Shown: piece after piece, positions 21,850 through 34,100 of the stretch
Numbering within the stretch: position 1 is the first letter of the stretch
Layout: the number at the start of each line of letters is the position of its first letter
Assembly: GCF_000143415.4 (NCBI RefSeq)
Contig: NW_003314297.1
Coordinates: 767,612 to 831,611, forward strand
Direction of reading: 5' to 3'
DNA from: Selaginella moellendorffii
Lineage: Eukaryota > Streptophyta > Lycopodiopsida > Selaginellales > Selaginellaceae
DNA: 64,000 nucleotides
Made by a program: the position numbers and the translations under genes
Notes under the pieces: model-generated
What the model was told of the DNA's origin: nothing
The model's database searches: none
The model's input: only the letters and a program-made list of their open reading frames with translations

Positions 21850-23877
21850 TCATACTAGCTTTAGACAACGCGCGAGTAAATCTACGCTCGAATTCAACCT
21901 TAGAAGCCCGGTGATGAGGCGGAGGCACATAAAAAAGGAGAGGCCAATCCATATGCCCGGCAGCCCCCACCAGAGAGATCCCAGAAAGAGAGGAACAAGC
22001 GACGCAGCTCCAATGCATATCTATCAACACGCGAGATTAGTTTACAGAGCCACTGGAAGTTTGAAATTTGGATAGAGCACATGATCTTACTGTTGAGTAG
22101 GCAGAGAAGGCAAAGTCGGATCCTCCGAAATATAGACCGTCAACCACAAACGCCAGCGAGTTGATGGGCTGTGTCGCAATCACAAACTGCCAAGGTCTTG
22201 GTTAGTAAAAAAACGAAAAAAAAATTAGTTCTTAGGCTCAAAGCTTTACAGACCGGCAAAACGATGTTCACGATCTCAAGAACTTCGGTGTCGCGCGTGA
22301 ACATTCTTAACAGCCACTGTGAGACAAGAAAGAGCAGCAGGCACACAAGGACTCCAAATCCGAATCCTATCTGCAAACCAAATAGAAAAATTACGGCCAA
22401 AGCCAAAGCAGAGAAAACGTTTAGAAAAAAGCACCTGAAGAACACGATACGCTGCCAGTTTGACCTTGTCGTACTCGGCATTTGCCAATCCCTCGGCGAC
22501 GATGGCCTGGCGAAAAAGAATGAAAACATGACAATGGCTTAGAAAAACATCCAAAGCTTTGAAGAAAAAAAAGAGTTGTGGCAACCTGTCCCGCAAGAGC
22601 CAGAGAATCAGAGAGCAGTGAGGCGGCTAACCAGATCTGGACGCAAATTTGATGCGCTGCCATTGGATTAGCTCCCAGCCGAGCAGCCAGCGATGTGGCA
22701 AAAGTCATCGTCAAGAGCGTTCCAATGGTACGAAGAAGCAGCAAACCTCCTGTCAGAGCAATAGCTTTCAGAGCCTATTTGAACCAAAGTTTTTGACTCG
22801 CTTACCGGATCGAAAAAACCTCCCGAAAAACGACCATCGCAAGCGTAAGGGAAACAGCACGACAGACTGATTCAGCTTGTAGAGGAGTACGAGGAGGATG
22901 AGATAGCTGCACAGGTACAGACAGAGCATGTTTAATCCACAGTTGCAAGCAACCATTAAAAACACAAAGAAAACAAAGAAAACAATGTATTATTCTTACT
23001 CGGATATCACGGTCGCTGCTGCCGCTCCATAGACTTTGAGCCGGAGTGTAAACATCAGCACTGGGTCCAACGCAATGTGAACAACGTTTCCCAACACTGC
23101 CAAGAACAGTTTAAGCAAACAATTGGTTTTCAACGACTTTGATCTTGCCTGTGGCATATAGCGGCGTCTTGGTGTCTTTGAAACCACGAAAACTTCCCTG
23201 AATTGCCAAGGACACAACGATGGCTGGTGAGGCGATGGAGCGCAACAAGAGATACTGCTTTGCTGGAACAAACATGTCCGAATGCTGCAAGATTCCATGC
23301 GTTAGTCTGGTGATCAAAAAAGGTGGAAAAACGCTTGGTCTACCGGAGGAACTCCCATGATTTTCAAAACCTGCGACGATCCACCGGCGAGCAGAGCTGC
23401 CTCTGCTAGCCCGAGGATCAGACCCAGAGCGAGCGACGACGATACGGCAGGAAGTTGTACCCGTGGTTGCTGTGGGGGATCTTCATCTGCGAGTTCTTCT
23501 TTCGCATAATTGACAAGAGAGAAAGAAGTCATACCTTTAGCAACGCTAGCTTGCTTCTCCTCGCTGAAGGAGCTTTCCAGAGAGCTGGCCTTGTCCTCGG
23601 CTACAAAGGACGTGGTTATGGTGAGCAGTGGTATGTTGAAAACTTTGGAGACGAGGTTGAAGAGAGAAATGGAGACGCCCACTGCCGCAAGCTCCACCGA
23701 TCCTGTCAAGGAGAGATTCACAAGAAAAAGTTAAAGGAAAGAACCAAAAGGATTAAAGGAAATCTTACCAATTCTGCCGATAAACATCGTGTCCACAAGC
23801 GAGGATAGAGGATCTGCGGCTAGAGCAAAGGCCGCGGGCAATGCTATTGCTGCGATCTCCCATAGCAGTCCAACCAT
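21850..23877 (-). CDS. MATE-family efflux transporter (DTX type)
   Basis: Ten exons close in phase (23877-23769, 23702-23344, 23284-23149, 23096-23000, 22906-22806, 22749-22586, 22506-22435, 22370-22254, 22186-22091, 22020-21850) to give 473 residues. About twelve hydrophobic helices are seen, with the MATE-typical Ala-Asp-Pro-Leu-Ser-Ser-Leu-Val-Asp-Thr segment in the first helix, an Ala-Ala-His-Gln-Ile segment midway and Leu-Pro-Gly-Ile-Trp-Ile-Gly near the end. A hydrophilic Ser/Glu-rich loop (about 75-125) separates helices 2 and 3, as in the FRD3/EDS5-like branch. No transit peptide precedes the first helix. These proteins export citrate, salicylate or other organic compounds; the substrate here cannot be told. 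The third intron begins with GC. The final frame runs through a six-T stretch and ends in TGA at 21850. Confidence 0.93.
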
Positions 23878-24350
23878 TCCCTGGAGTCGATCGATCCACT
23901 CCAAAATCCTCTCGCTATATCAAGGGGTGGATCAAATCCTCCAGCGATGAGAAATCGTGTTAGCTCCGTCAATCCAAGCGCGACGGATTACCATCCCGGC
24001 GCATCATCGCGCCCGCGGCATCTAGGGCGGGAAACGAGGGAAATACAAACGCGACCGCTAGGTTCCAAAGATTCGCAAATGGACTAAAAATTATACTCTA
24101 TACTACTTCACAGTGGATAGGGCAAAAATACTGTCTCCTTTTATCCGGAAGTTTCAGTAAAGATAATTTTGTCGTAAAAGGTAGAGGGAAACAAAATTTT
24201 AACCTGTAGTAAGACACGAATAATGGTGCCACTTGTAAAAAGGTGTCCCCACTTTTTCTATCATCTCACCATCTGTCGAATTGGTGTCCACAACCAGGAA
24301 AAAAGAAAGATCCATGATCTTCTCAAAACTTTTTCTCCAAGCAAAGGGAG

Positions 24351-24353
<3 letters not shown>

Positions 24354-24385
<32 letters not shown>
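24354..24385 (+). repeat. (GA)n microsatellite
   Basis: An almost perfect GA dinucleotide tract runs up to the ATG at 24386. Such tracts are frequent in plant 5' leaders. Confidence 0.9.
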
Positions 24386-24391
<6 letters not shown>

Positions 24392-24736
24392 GAGGCACAG
24401 AGAAGAGCTCCCCTCAAGAAACGCAGCTTCTCGGCGTTCCATAGCCAGCAGCAGGAGCACCACCAGGCCGGCCAGATGCTCCTCCTCCACTGCTACATCG
24501 AGTGCTGGAACCTCTTGCAAGGGGCCGCCGGAGTGGGACAATCAAAGCTCTTGTCCGACGATGCCCATCGCTGGACGACGACCCTCCAACCAGCCAGTGA
24601 CGAGGACTTCGTCGCTTACCTCGCTCGCTCCAGTGGAATTCGCGACACCAGCGCAATTCGCAGGCTCAGGCAAGCGCTCGACGCCGACGAAGCGAGCGGC
24701 ATCTCTCAAGTCGATACAGTTTGCCGGAAGAAGTGA
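24386..24736 (+). CDS. Hypothetical short protein
   Basis: A single open frame of 116 residues starting just after a GA tract. It has a Gln/His-rich N-terminal part, a possible helix with Cys-Tyr-Ile-Glu-Cys-Trp, and an Ala/Asp-rich C-terminal part; no known domain. GC content and codon use resemble the neighbouring real genes. It stops 86 bp before the stop of the convergent ORP gene. An extra intron or a longer protein is possible. A real gene is plausible but unproven. Confidence 0.4.
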
Positions 24737-24821
24737 AAAGAAAAAAAGAAAGGAGCCTGATCCAAAGAGAGAGTGTGAGTTGTGTAAGCTCACAAATATA
24801 AAACGAAGTGGCAGCTTACGC

Positions 24822-27635
24822 TCAGTCCGATGCCAGGTCCGGGCCGAAGATATCTGGACAACCCTGCCACTGGCCAAGCTTGCGAGCTTCCCAGTACGTT
24901 TTCATGAACCGGTAAGTGCCTTGATCACTGCCTCTCTTGAACCACCTTGGCGTCCACCCCGTCTCTTGCAACTTTCTCGCCTGTGAAGGATGAGAAGGTT
25001 TGAAACTGGCAGCTTGAGAGCAGCACAGGCAAACCTGGCGTTGTTTCTGTTCCAGCCGCTGCTTCTCTGCGTTTGCCAGGTCGTATTCCCCGTTCTCCAA
25101 GTATCTTTGGTCCGGTCTCAAGCGCGAGTCTGTTGGTGGGAGCTTCTCCTGCTAGACAACCGTAAATTGGCACGAAAGTCTTGGGATAGCAGATCGACGA
25201 ACCTTGAGATCAGGGGTGATTTCGTTCAATGTTATGGCAAAGGCGGTGAGATTGTATCGCGTTGGAAACTCTGCCGGAGGATTCTTTTGCCACAGCAGTG
25301 TGGCCGTGTCCATCGGGTCGTAGCCTCGAGCATTAGACACAGGATCCCCAAGCACGTAGTACATACTCTCATCCCACTTGCCGATAAGACTAGCCAGTTT
25401 ATCACCGCCTTCGTTGTGGACGTACCCTTGAACCTACGAAACAGGACGTGAAAGTACCGATACATTAACTCTATAGAACCCAGATTAAAAAGGAAAACGA
25501 ACCTGATGCGGATTTCTATCTATCATAGACTGCTCTTTGAATTTGAGCTTACAAGAAAGACCTCGATTACCCTGAATACGCATTGTACCATAGTGATCGA
25601 CATAAAGTTTGCCGAGAATTATATTGTTTATAGAGGACGTCACCTGTGAGAACCCACGGAGTTTGTCATAGCTGTACGTGGTATATTGGCTTCACTTTAC
25701 CTTGCTCCATTGGAATGTCTCGCCATCATCAAATTGAAGTGTGAGTACTCCAACGGGATCAAGTTGAATTGATCTACCCCAAAACTTGCTTTTGAGCGTA
25801 CTGTCTCCCCAGAGTTCCCACCCTCGGCCTTGACAGTGACAAGCAATGACCATTGGATGATGGCTTACCTGCAATGACCAGCAATATTAGTTTCGAAGAG
25901 TGAAAAGAAGTTCATGCTTACCTTCTCAGCTATAAAGCGTACGCCTTTGTCCGGAAAATCTGCTTCATACGTTTCTCCGAGCAATGGATTAAATGGCTTG
26001 CAGTGTCGGCCTTCTGTAGAAGCGTAGCCAGAAACTGCGAAAGCTGCCACGTACAATATTCTCATTAGCCTGTTTCCCTGTAGACAAAACACTGAGTTGC
26101 GTCAGTCTTGGTAATCGTATTTCCGTTACCTTTTGTCCATATTCTCTGGCGCGATCAAGCAGTTGAGAGTACTCCAAATCTTCAAAGCATTTTTGCAAGG
26201 ACGATAGTGGCTCGTTGAAATAAACTGGCAAGCAAATTCGACTCAGGTCCTTCCCAATGTTGTCTCTGATCATGGACCAAAGGCTGACACAGTTTTCAAC
26301 TTCCTTTGGTTCCGGTAGCCTGGTGCGCCTTTTAACAGAAGGATATACAACATCCTCGCCAGAAGGCCCGTTGCTTGAAACATCCTCGTTCTCAATCAGC
26401 TCCACAGTTGTGTTAAACACGGCGCTCTCAAGGTATGCCTCCGAGAGAGACTCCCTGGTGTCAAAGAAATCCTCGTCATCTGACTCCGCTTCCACGACTT
26501 CCTGCCGTATGTCTTCATCAGATTCTGATTCATCGGCACCTAAAAGGCGTAAAACTGCAAGAAAACGGGCCAGAATCACGTTTCCACGTACATGAATGAG
26601 TCTTAATACCGTGGTCTTTCAACGCTCCCACTACGTTCCCTGCTCCCGCAGACGCATTGTTCTGCATCTCGTCTACAACTGTAGTCTCCAGCTCTAGCTT
26701 ATCAGCCTGACAACATCGATGACATTGTCACCACAATGTAGAATCACCCTGAACTGAAAAAACATACCTCGAGAAGTCTAATCTTTTCGATCAAGAACAG
26801 CCTCTTTTGTTGCATTACTCTCAGTTGGTGTTGGATTTTTGTAAACTCGGACATCATAATTTTCTCGCATTCTTTTATCCCTTGCTCGGGGACTCCCAGC
26901 TTGACAAGGTGCTCCTTGAGCGCGTCTGTCGAAATTTTAATGTTGTCTGCCGGCGGAGGATAGCTTAAACTGCTCATGTCTTTCGGGAAAAGGTCCTTGG
27001 AAGTTCTTAACGCATCCATCCATGCCGTCCTGTCCTCCTTCGACTCCGCACGGAGATGCAAAGTTTTTGTTCCCGTATAGATGTAAAACTTCCTATCATC
27101 TGACTTGCTCTCTCGGAGAGAGCACACCTATCAGAGAGAAAAAAAAAGAAAAACTTATGGTGACTTACAAAAAAAGAAAAAAGAAAGAAAACAAAAGTAC
27201 CTTCAAATGTACCTCTCCAAATGTTCTTCGATGCTGCCTCTCCTCGCCTTGGGAACAGAACTTTGGCTTCTTCAAGAGCTTCCGCGACTCATCTCCAATG
27301 ATCTTGGAAGCCTTGATCTGCTCGTTGTGCACGCAAATCTTATCGGGTCCATGGATCTTGTAGTAGAAAAGAATGCCGTCCTCGAGCTCAAACCATCTGG
27401 GCCTCCATCCCTTTCCATAATTCACCCACTTGTGAAGAACACCGGCTAGCGCCGGGGCTGAAGACGCGCAGACATCGCCAGAGTGGCTCTTCTTCCTCGT
27501 TTTCGTGGTTGGCGATTTGGCGAGCAAATCCCCGGCATCTGGAAATGCCGCTGGGGCTGCTGGATTCCTGGCGGTGAAAGACGGCACCTTGGAGCCAGTG
27601 GCCTTGCTAGGCTTGGAAGAGGACGCCGCGGCCAT
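24822..27635 (-). CDS. Oxysterol-binding-protein-related protein with PH domain
   Basis: Ten exons close in phase (27635-27201, 27127-26768, 26706-26610, 26539-26130, 26077-25922, 25868-25701, 25643-25503, 25433-25203, 25148-25035, 24980-24822) to give 756 residues, the size of plant ORP1/ORP2 proteins. A PH domain covers about residues 62-195 (Gly-Val-Leu-His-Lys-Trp start, Ala-Trp-Met-Asp-Ala-Leu end), a coiled coil lies about 215-265, and the sterol/lipid-binding domain about 390-740 carries the family signature Glu-Lys-Val-Ser-His-His-Pro and Asn-Pro-Leu-Leu-Gly-Glu-Thr. Between them an acidic run with Asp-Phe-Phe-Asp-Thr-Arg-Glu fits an FFAT motif for binding ER VAP proteins. It probably moves sterols or phosphoinositides at ER contact sites. 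A palindromic G-box lies about 200 bp upstream. Confidence 0.95.
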
Positions 27636-27833
27636 CAAAGCGCAGCAAGGAGGACGAGGACGCGCGAGACGATCTCCGCCATTTCACAGATTGGATCGGC
27701 ATACCGTGGCGCCGGATTGATTAGAGCCGAATTCCACGCCGATGCCATGCCGGCTACAAAAGCGATGCGAAGATTGCGCCATCGCCAAATTGAAAAGCCC
27801 TAACCCTAAGCTCCGGTGATGGTGGGAAAAGCT

Positions 27834-27843
27834 GACACGTGTC
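27834..27843. promoter_or_regulatory. Palindromic G-box/ABRE core
   Basis: GACACGTGTC lies about 200 bp upstream of the ORP start codon and 33 bp beyond the 3' end of tRNA-Ser. It is a bZIP/bHLH site in plants; whether it controls the ORP gene is inference. Confidence 0.45.
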
Positions 27844-27875
27844 ATATTCAAAGATTTTCAAACAAAATTAAGTTC

Positions 27876-27956
27876 CGTGGACGGCAGGATTCGAACCTGC
27901 GCGGGCAAGCCCACATGATTTCTAGTCATGCCCGATAACCACTCTGGCACGTCCAC
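27876..27956 (-). tRNA. tRNA-Ser (anticodon AGA)
   Basis: On the minus strand an 81-nt cloverleaf can be folded: acceptor stem GTGGACG with CGTCCAC plus discriminator G, a D-arm, an anticodon loop CTAGAAA with anticodon AGA closed by a GA/TC stem, the long variable arm of class II tRNAs (TGGGC/GCCCG) and a T-arm with GGTTCGAATCC. Internal A and B boxes are intact. It has no intron and lies between the ORP promoter and NUP205. Confidence 0.95.
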
Positions 27957-28159
27957 TTAGCTGTTAAAGTAAGATCATAAAGATAAAATGGGAAGCGCGA
28001 GCACGCACTTAGCTACTAAAGTAAGATTAATTTGAAAAAATTGGCGGCTTTAACGAGCTCGCCTGAAAGTATTCCGTGAGGCAATCGCCTTGCAAACTCT
28101 ACACCATAATCTTTCTGGAGAGATTCAGCTCCCCTTTTTTGATCATCCTAATTGTACAT

Positions 28160-31100
28160 TCAATCGAAGTACCGCCGAGTTTGGGACTTTAGAGAGTAAA
28201 TGAGCCTGTGGATGTGCTTCACTCCTCGTCCCACCTTGTCCTGAATGAAAAAAAAAAACATGTCTCTAGATCGAGGATGGGAGCCTCTATTGCTTACCTC
28301 TTTGATGGACTCCAGCTTCTCAAACGTTGGGAGTAGCTTCTGCCCAAGAGCATCCAGCTCGCCTTTCTGTGCCTGCATTGAATCCTCGGCTCCTTGGGCA
28401 GCTTGTTGTCTGTAAAGCAAACCATAAGTTATGGGTGTTTTAGTTTGATGAACTTACATCGCTTCGACATGGAGGTAGAGGATTTCCAAAGCTTGCTCCA
28501 CGACGAGAACAAGGCAAGCGATTTGAGTATCGCGGATGCTGGCATCTGTACACATCTCCACCATTGCCAAGTACCTTCTGCAACCAAATTGTGATAAGTA
28601 ACAAAGCAACGAAAACGCTACAATTGGATAGGACCTCTTTCGCATGCTTTCCATTTCGGACCCTTGCTTAGACTTTGCGATGTCATCGACTTCCTGCCTT
28701 GTAAGCTCGTTAATATCAGGAAGCTGCAAGAACAAACAGGGTTGGATGCTTCAAAACTGTTCAACGCCGAACCTTAGCCACGATAAGCATTTTCTCTTCC
28801 GCAGAAGATTCGAGATCTAAAGCCGCCTGTTCCAAAAGACTTGAGACAAGCTTGAGGCTGGGTTGCCTTTGAAGTCCCAAGGTGTAGTGTCGCATAACCA
28901 CCTCAGAACTCTGAAAATGCAGCTAGTTAGTAACTAACCAGTTTCTCGTAGCAAAAATCTCATACGTCTGTTCCAGAGATGTTTAATCTCATTCCCTGCT
29001 TGCTGACTAATGTGTGAATGTAGGAAACCAGATTGCCACGAAGGCGCGTCACAAGAAGCTCTATTTTCTTTGAGTCCTGCGAGAGCGAAAAAACACAATC
29101 ACTTGCAATCGCTAGGAAACTAATCTTACCTCAGCAGGTACCCCCATATTTTGACGTTGGCTTTTAGAAAACTGAATGAATCCACTACGTGATTGATTGT
29201 CCTGCGCGAAATATATGTATGCCAAATTGAACAGGCCTTGTTTGAAGCCAAAGTCCTCAGAGCCCTCGAATGGCCACACCTATAATCGGAAAGAAAATTT
29301 GAAGCATCTAATTATTATGATATACCTTCGATAAAATTGCAGTCGCCAAATGGAGTTCTTCCAGGTCTGCCAGATACATTTTCGTCCCATCGTCTCGCAA
29401 GATACGGTCGAACAAACCATGATGAAGTTTAACAAACTCTAGAACTTCAAGAGCTACTTCATCGCGATCCTGTTCAATAAGACGTAGAATCAGCGCCAGT
29501 AAGCAATTGACACCTTACTTTTCTTCCTGTGTCAATTAGCGTCGTAAAACATAAAATCAACCTCAGAACGGGTATGACAATCTGATGCTGCCTGTCATGT
29601 TGTGATGGGAGTCCAATTCCCATATGCTCCTTTCTCGCATCGTCCTATTTCACAGAACAAACCACATTTTGAGATACGCTCTTACGGAATTCAGTTTACC
29701 GTCAGCTGGACATCAATAGCTTTACAGGATGACAGATGTTGGATGGCACCCATGGCAAACAATGCTTGCGCGCCTCGTTTCTTGTTGTGAAAACACACTC
29801 TTAAAAGTAATGCCAATTCAGCCTCCAGAGTATATAGACGTCGGATCATGTCACGAGAAGGCAGAATTAAAGCCTGTATGTTCGAGAAGTTACTAAACAG
29901 CGAGAAAACATGTAATGACTTCTTCACCTGATAAGAATTTGTACTAATATCAGTGAAGCAGTTGTCAACAAACCCTGCTTTGCAAATGTCCAAAGAACAC
30001 CTGATTACGATCAACCGCCACAAGTGCCTCTAGAACATAAAACGCAATGGCCTTTGCCGTTTCACTTCCATGTAATGCATCTTTACAAACCTGAAGAAAT
30101 TGTTACATTTAAAAAAAATTAAAAACATAGCTAATAGTTTTACCAAGTCAAGCAGGGCAGTAGCCTCCTGCCTAAGCATATTAAAGTTCATTTGAGCAAG
30201 TTCGGCCTGATCCCCTTCTAGCTGCAACTTAAAACGTACGTAAGCATTCATGAAGGGTAGCTTCACTGCCTACCTTTTCGAATTCTGTGTCCTCAACGCC
30301 GTCTTGCCCCTCCATCAAAAGTCCCCGCATCATGGAAACCGAAAGTTCCGAATTTACCATGCCTTGGCAATAATGAAAATAGCTTAACAAAGATGCAAAT
30401 TGCCTGAAAGCATCCAGCTAGAGTGGTCAAGATTTTATTCCAATAAGCATCGTACCTTCGTCTTAAAGCTTCAGATGACTCAGGTCGCAATACACCGGTA
30501 AGGAGTTTCGAGAGGATGGTCTGGCACGCGGTATTGGGTAAACGGACCGTTGTCAAAACATCTCCATATATAGCGTCATCATTGTAATCTTCTTCACCAG
30601 GCGCAAATATACCATGATCTTGAAGTTTTGCCATTGATGTCAGCACAACCTGAAACAAAAATTCTTGACTCTCAGGTGCGAAAATAAAAAGAGAAAAGAA
30701 AAGAAATAAATAATAATAATACAATTTTCCTTACCTGGCTCAAGACATAAGCCATGCTCAAAGAACAGTCTGAAGAACAACTTGCGTCCAAAACCGCTTC
30801 CAGCGTGCTGTTAAAAATCAATGCATTAGAACTCCAGTTGCAACCAAATGTAGTATCTTACTCATAGATCACTTGAATGCGGTTCCCTAAGAACTCAAAT
30901 CGTCTGGAGAATGTCACCTGAAATACAAGAACTAAGCAAACGTTTAAGGTCCCAACGTGCTTACCTCTACTAGTTGTGTCCATCCCACAAGCATGTGTAA
31001 CTGTGCAGCTTGTTCTTCCAAAAACTTGTTGCGCTTCCATGCCCACCTAAGTAGCTGCTGCACGGCGTCACGTACTGCCACTTGTCGTCGCTCATTTGCC

Positions 31101-34100
31101 AAAATGTTATATTGCATTTCTAGCCTCTTGCACGCCTGTTAACGCTTATCGGTCCAAGGTCCAATCTCTCGAGAACGTTACTAACCTGCCAAAGCTTGTC
31201 CCTGAAAGCAGTCAGATCGATTATTCTGTCGCCACGTTCTGAAAGCGTATAGATGCCACCATCGTCGACCAATGCTGGATTGTTCAGAATCTCTTCAACC
31301 TGACATAATGTTTTATCAACACTCTCCAGGAGCTTCACAGAATTACAGACCTTCAAATCTTCTTTAAAGTCTTCTATGCACTGTGGAATTTCGGTTGGAG
31401 GCTCTGCCAAAGGAAACTGCAAGATATCAAGGAGCTCCAGAACCTGATAGACGTACTCATAGTTACAAAACGAGCAATTAACAGATTGTAACGAACCTTC
31501 ATTTTTTGAAGGCCATAGTTAGTAAGCAACGCCGGCACGGCATTTGTCACAGGCAGAGGATCCACGCTTTCGTCCATAAAAAGCTTCCCCACAAGGCGAC
31601 GACAACTCCGACGATGTGACAAAACATCCATGTCACTGACATGCAAATCCAGTGCCAATAGCTTAAAAAGCCATGCTCTCTGCAGAAAACAAATGAAGTA
31701 CATCTAGACGTCGCGAGCTAGGCTATGCATACCTGCTGCAAACTGCTAATACGTAAAGAATGGTTTGTCTCTCGCTTAGGAAGTGGCTCACAAGCAGAGT
31801 CCAAATGCTGCAAAAATGACGAGTCATAAGGCCGAAGATGCAAGAACTTGTTAGCAGGCAATTAAACGAGGACGTACGCAAGAAAAGAAATCGTATTTCT
31901 CCGTTCGCATAAGGTCAAGCATCGGGCCACTTGTAAATTCATCGACACAGAGCTCATACACCAGCTGTAGAACTTAACAATAGGTAAGAGCACGTCAAAA
32001 GGACAATGTATTTCATCTTGCCTGAAATCCCAGCTCGTGCAACGAGGAGTTTGCATCTGGCCTCGCGCGTGATTCCAGAAGCTCCAATATAACTCGCATG
32101 CAGCTGATATGATAGTTCAGAGTAGAAATCTGAAAAACAAGACGCACCTGTATACGCGTTTTGGTTGAAGGATTGTCCGTTCAACAGGTTGATCTATGTC
32201 AAACGTGAGTAACAAATGAGCTAGATTTGGAGAAGGTCGATTCAAGTTTGACAAAAGCAGCTGTGTATACACAATGATGTTATATAAAGAAAAAGAAAGA
32301 AGAAGCTTCCATACCCGCAAAATAAGAGAGCCCGAGTCTTCTTTAACACAGTCAGAAGTCTGAAGTTCATGACTGCGGGCTTCTAAACAGGCTGCATAGT
32401 CCTCAACAAGATTTGCTGCGGCATTGGCATCGACAATTAAAGAAACTATGTGTGGCAATCGCGAACTGTCCAATAAAACTCTTTTAGCGCAATTCGATGG
32501 TGTAAAACAATCGCACCTAAAGACATCCATGATCTTGATCGACAGATGTTGGATAGTTGATAGCGATTCATAATGGATGTACTGGATCAAGGTTATGATT
32601 TGGCGGCTGTCATGCGACAATATAGCATCGATAGTCTACAAAATAAGCATACGAAAGTTGAAACGCTACGAAACAAAAAGAGTTGTACCTGATAAATCGG
32701 TCGCCAGTGGTCGGCATAAAAAATATCTTTCTGAAAGGCAATAACTAAAAGCTCCAAACAAAGCTGCACCGCTTCCTCAAGAGATGGACCATAGTTTTTG
32801 CTAATGCGTTCCTCCAGTACAAAATCAGCTCCAAGCATAACAATGCTCATGAGACTTCGGAAGATAGATTTTCCGCCCATCAAATCCTGAAAACGTTTCG
32901 CTTAAAACAACATAAAAAATACCATACGTACCTTCATTATTTCAATTGGCGGAAGATACAGCTTTGCTCCGCCAAAGCTCTGCTCAGATCCTTCCAAGGA
33001 ATTTTGAAGATCCCCCTCGGACACATCATATAGCGTCAGCATCCTAAGAATACAATGCTGTCAACAAAGAACTCTAGGAAAAAAGAAATTACAAAACATA
33101 CATTTGGAAGTGCCTAAGGGATGCAACCACCATCTGCCATTTATATGTGGGATCAGCATAGGCCCTTTGAGCATACGGACCGAACACCTGATCTCGGACA
33201 AACTTGAATATGCCAGCGAATCTGAGAAAAACACTTAAAAGAAAGAAATAAACGAAATTTCAGTCTTACTTTTGGCCCTTGTGAGACTTGTCGGGGTCAT
33301 TTGCCATCAGAACATTCAGCAGGTTCAAATATGAAATTGTAGAGGGATACTCTTCTTGCCTTGCCTCCACTTCATTCAGTTCAAACGTCATGTCGTAAAC
33401 TTGTTGCACATTGGCTCCTCCCAATGTAGTGGCAGCTGACAGAGGAAGATCATAAGCATCCAGCAAGCTCCATACTCTGTCTCTTATAACTGGAGATAAC
33501 GGAACAAAGGCAGAGATTGCATTTCGCAAAGATCCCTGTGCAAATCCAGTATTAGTTCCGCATGACAACATTGGAAAACGCGACCTTCAAATACGGTGGA
33601 ACATTTTCAAATGGGAGAAGCTTAAAAAGCGGTTCAATATCCGGGAACCAGAGTGACCTTTCCACCTCGCTACCAGCCTCCAAGACCTTGAAAAGAATGA
33701 TCATACGTCAATATCACCAGCAAACTAGCGAAGTACCTTTTTCAAAACTTGCAAATAGGCGTCAAGAGCTTTGGCATCTCCCTCCTGAAAAGGAGGGAGA
33801 AAAGAACCGCTTGTTTGAATGCAATGTCTGAAGTGCTCCTCATAGACATTGAGCGAATTAAAAAGCGTCTGCCAACTAACAGTACGGAAAGTCTTGTTCT
33901 GTAGCATCTGGTACACTTGTCTAGCCCCTTCCTCACTGCAAGCCTGTAAAGGTTTTATGAAAACACAGTCGTGATTTTTTGGGCTTACCAATCCAACCAG
34001 CATCTTGAGAAAAGCAACTAATGTAAGGTAGCTTGAATGGTCTTCGCTTATGAATCTTATGAAGTTCCAAAGAACTTCATTATCAGAAACAAGTGCTGGT

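Noticed and set aside
21662-22030. A 122-codon frame as the C-terminus of the MATE protein
   Set aside because: It is out of phase with the upstream exon; the frame giving Leu-Pro-Gly-Ile-Trp-Ile-Gly and ending at 21850 fits the family and closes in phase, so there is no frameshift.
24281-24736. A 151-codon frame starting upstream of the GA tract
   Set aside because: It would translate the GA microsatellite as Glu/Arg repeats; the ATG right after the tract is more plausible.
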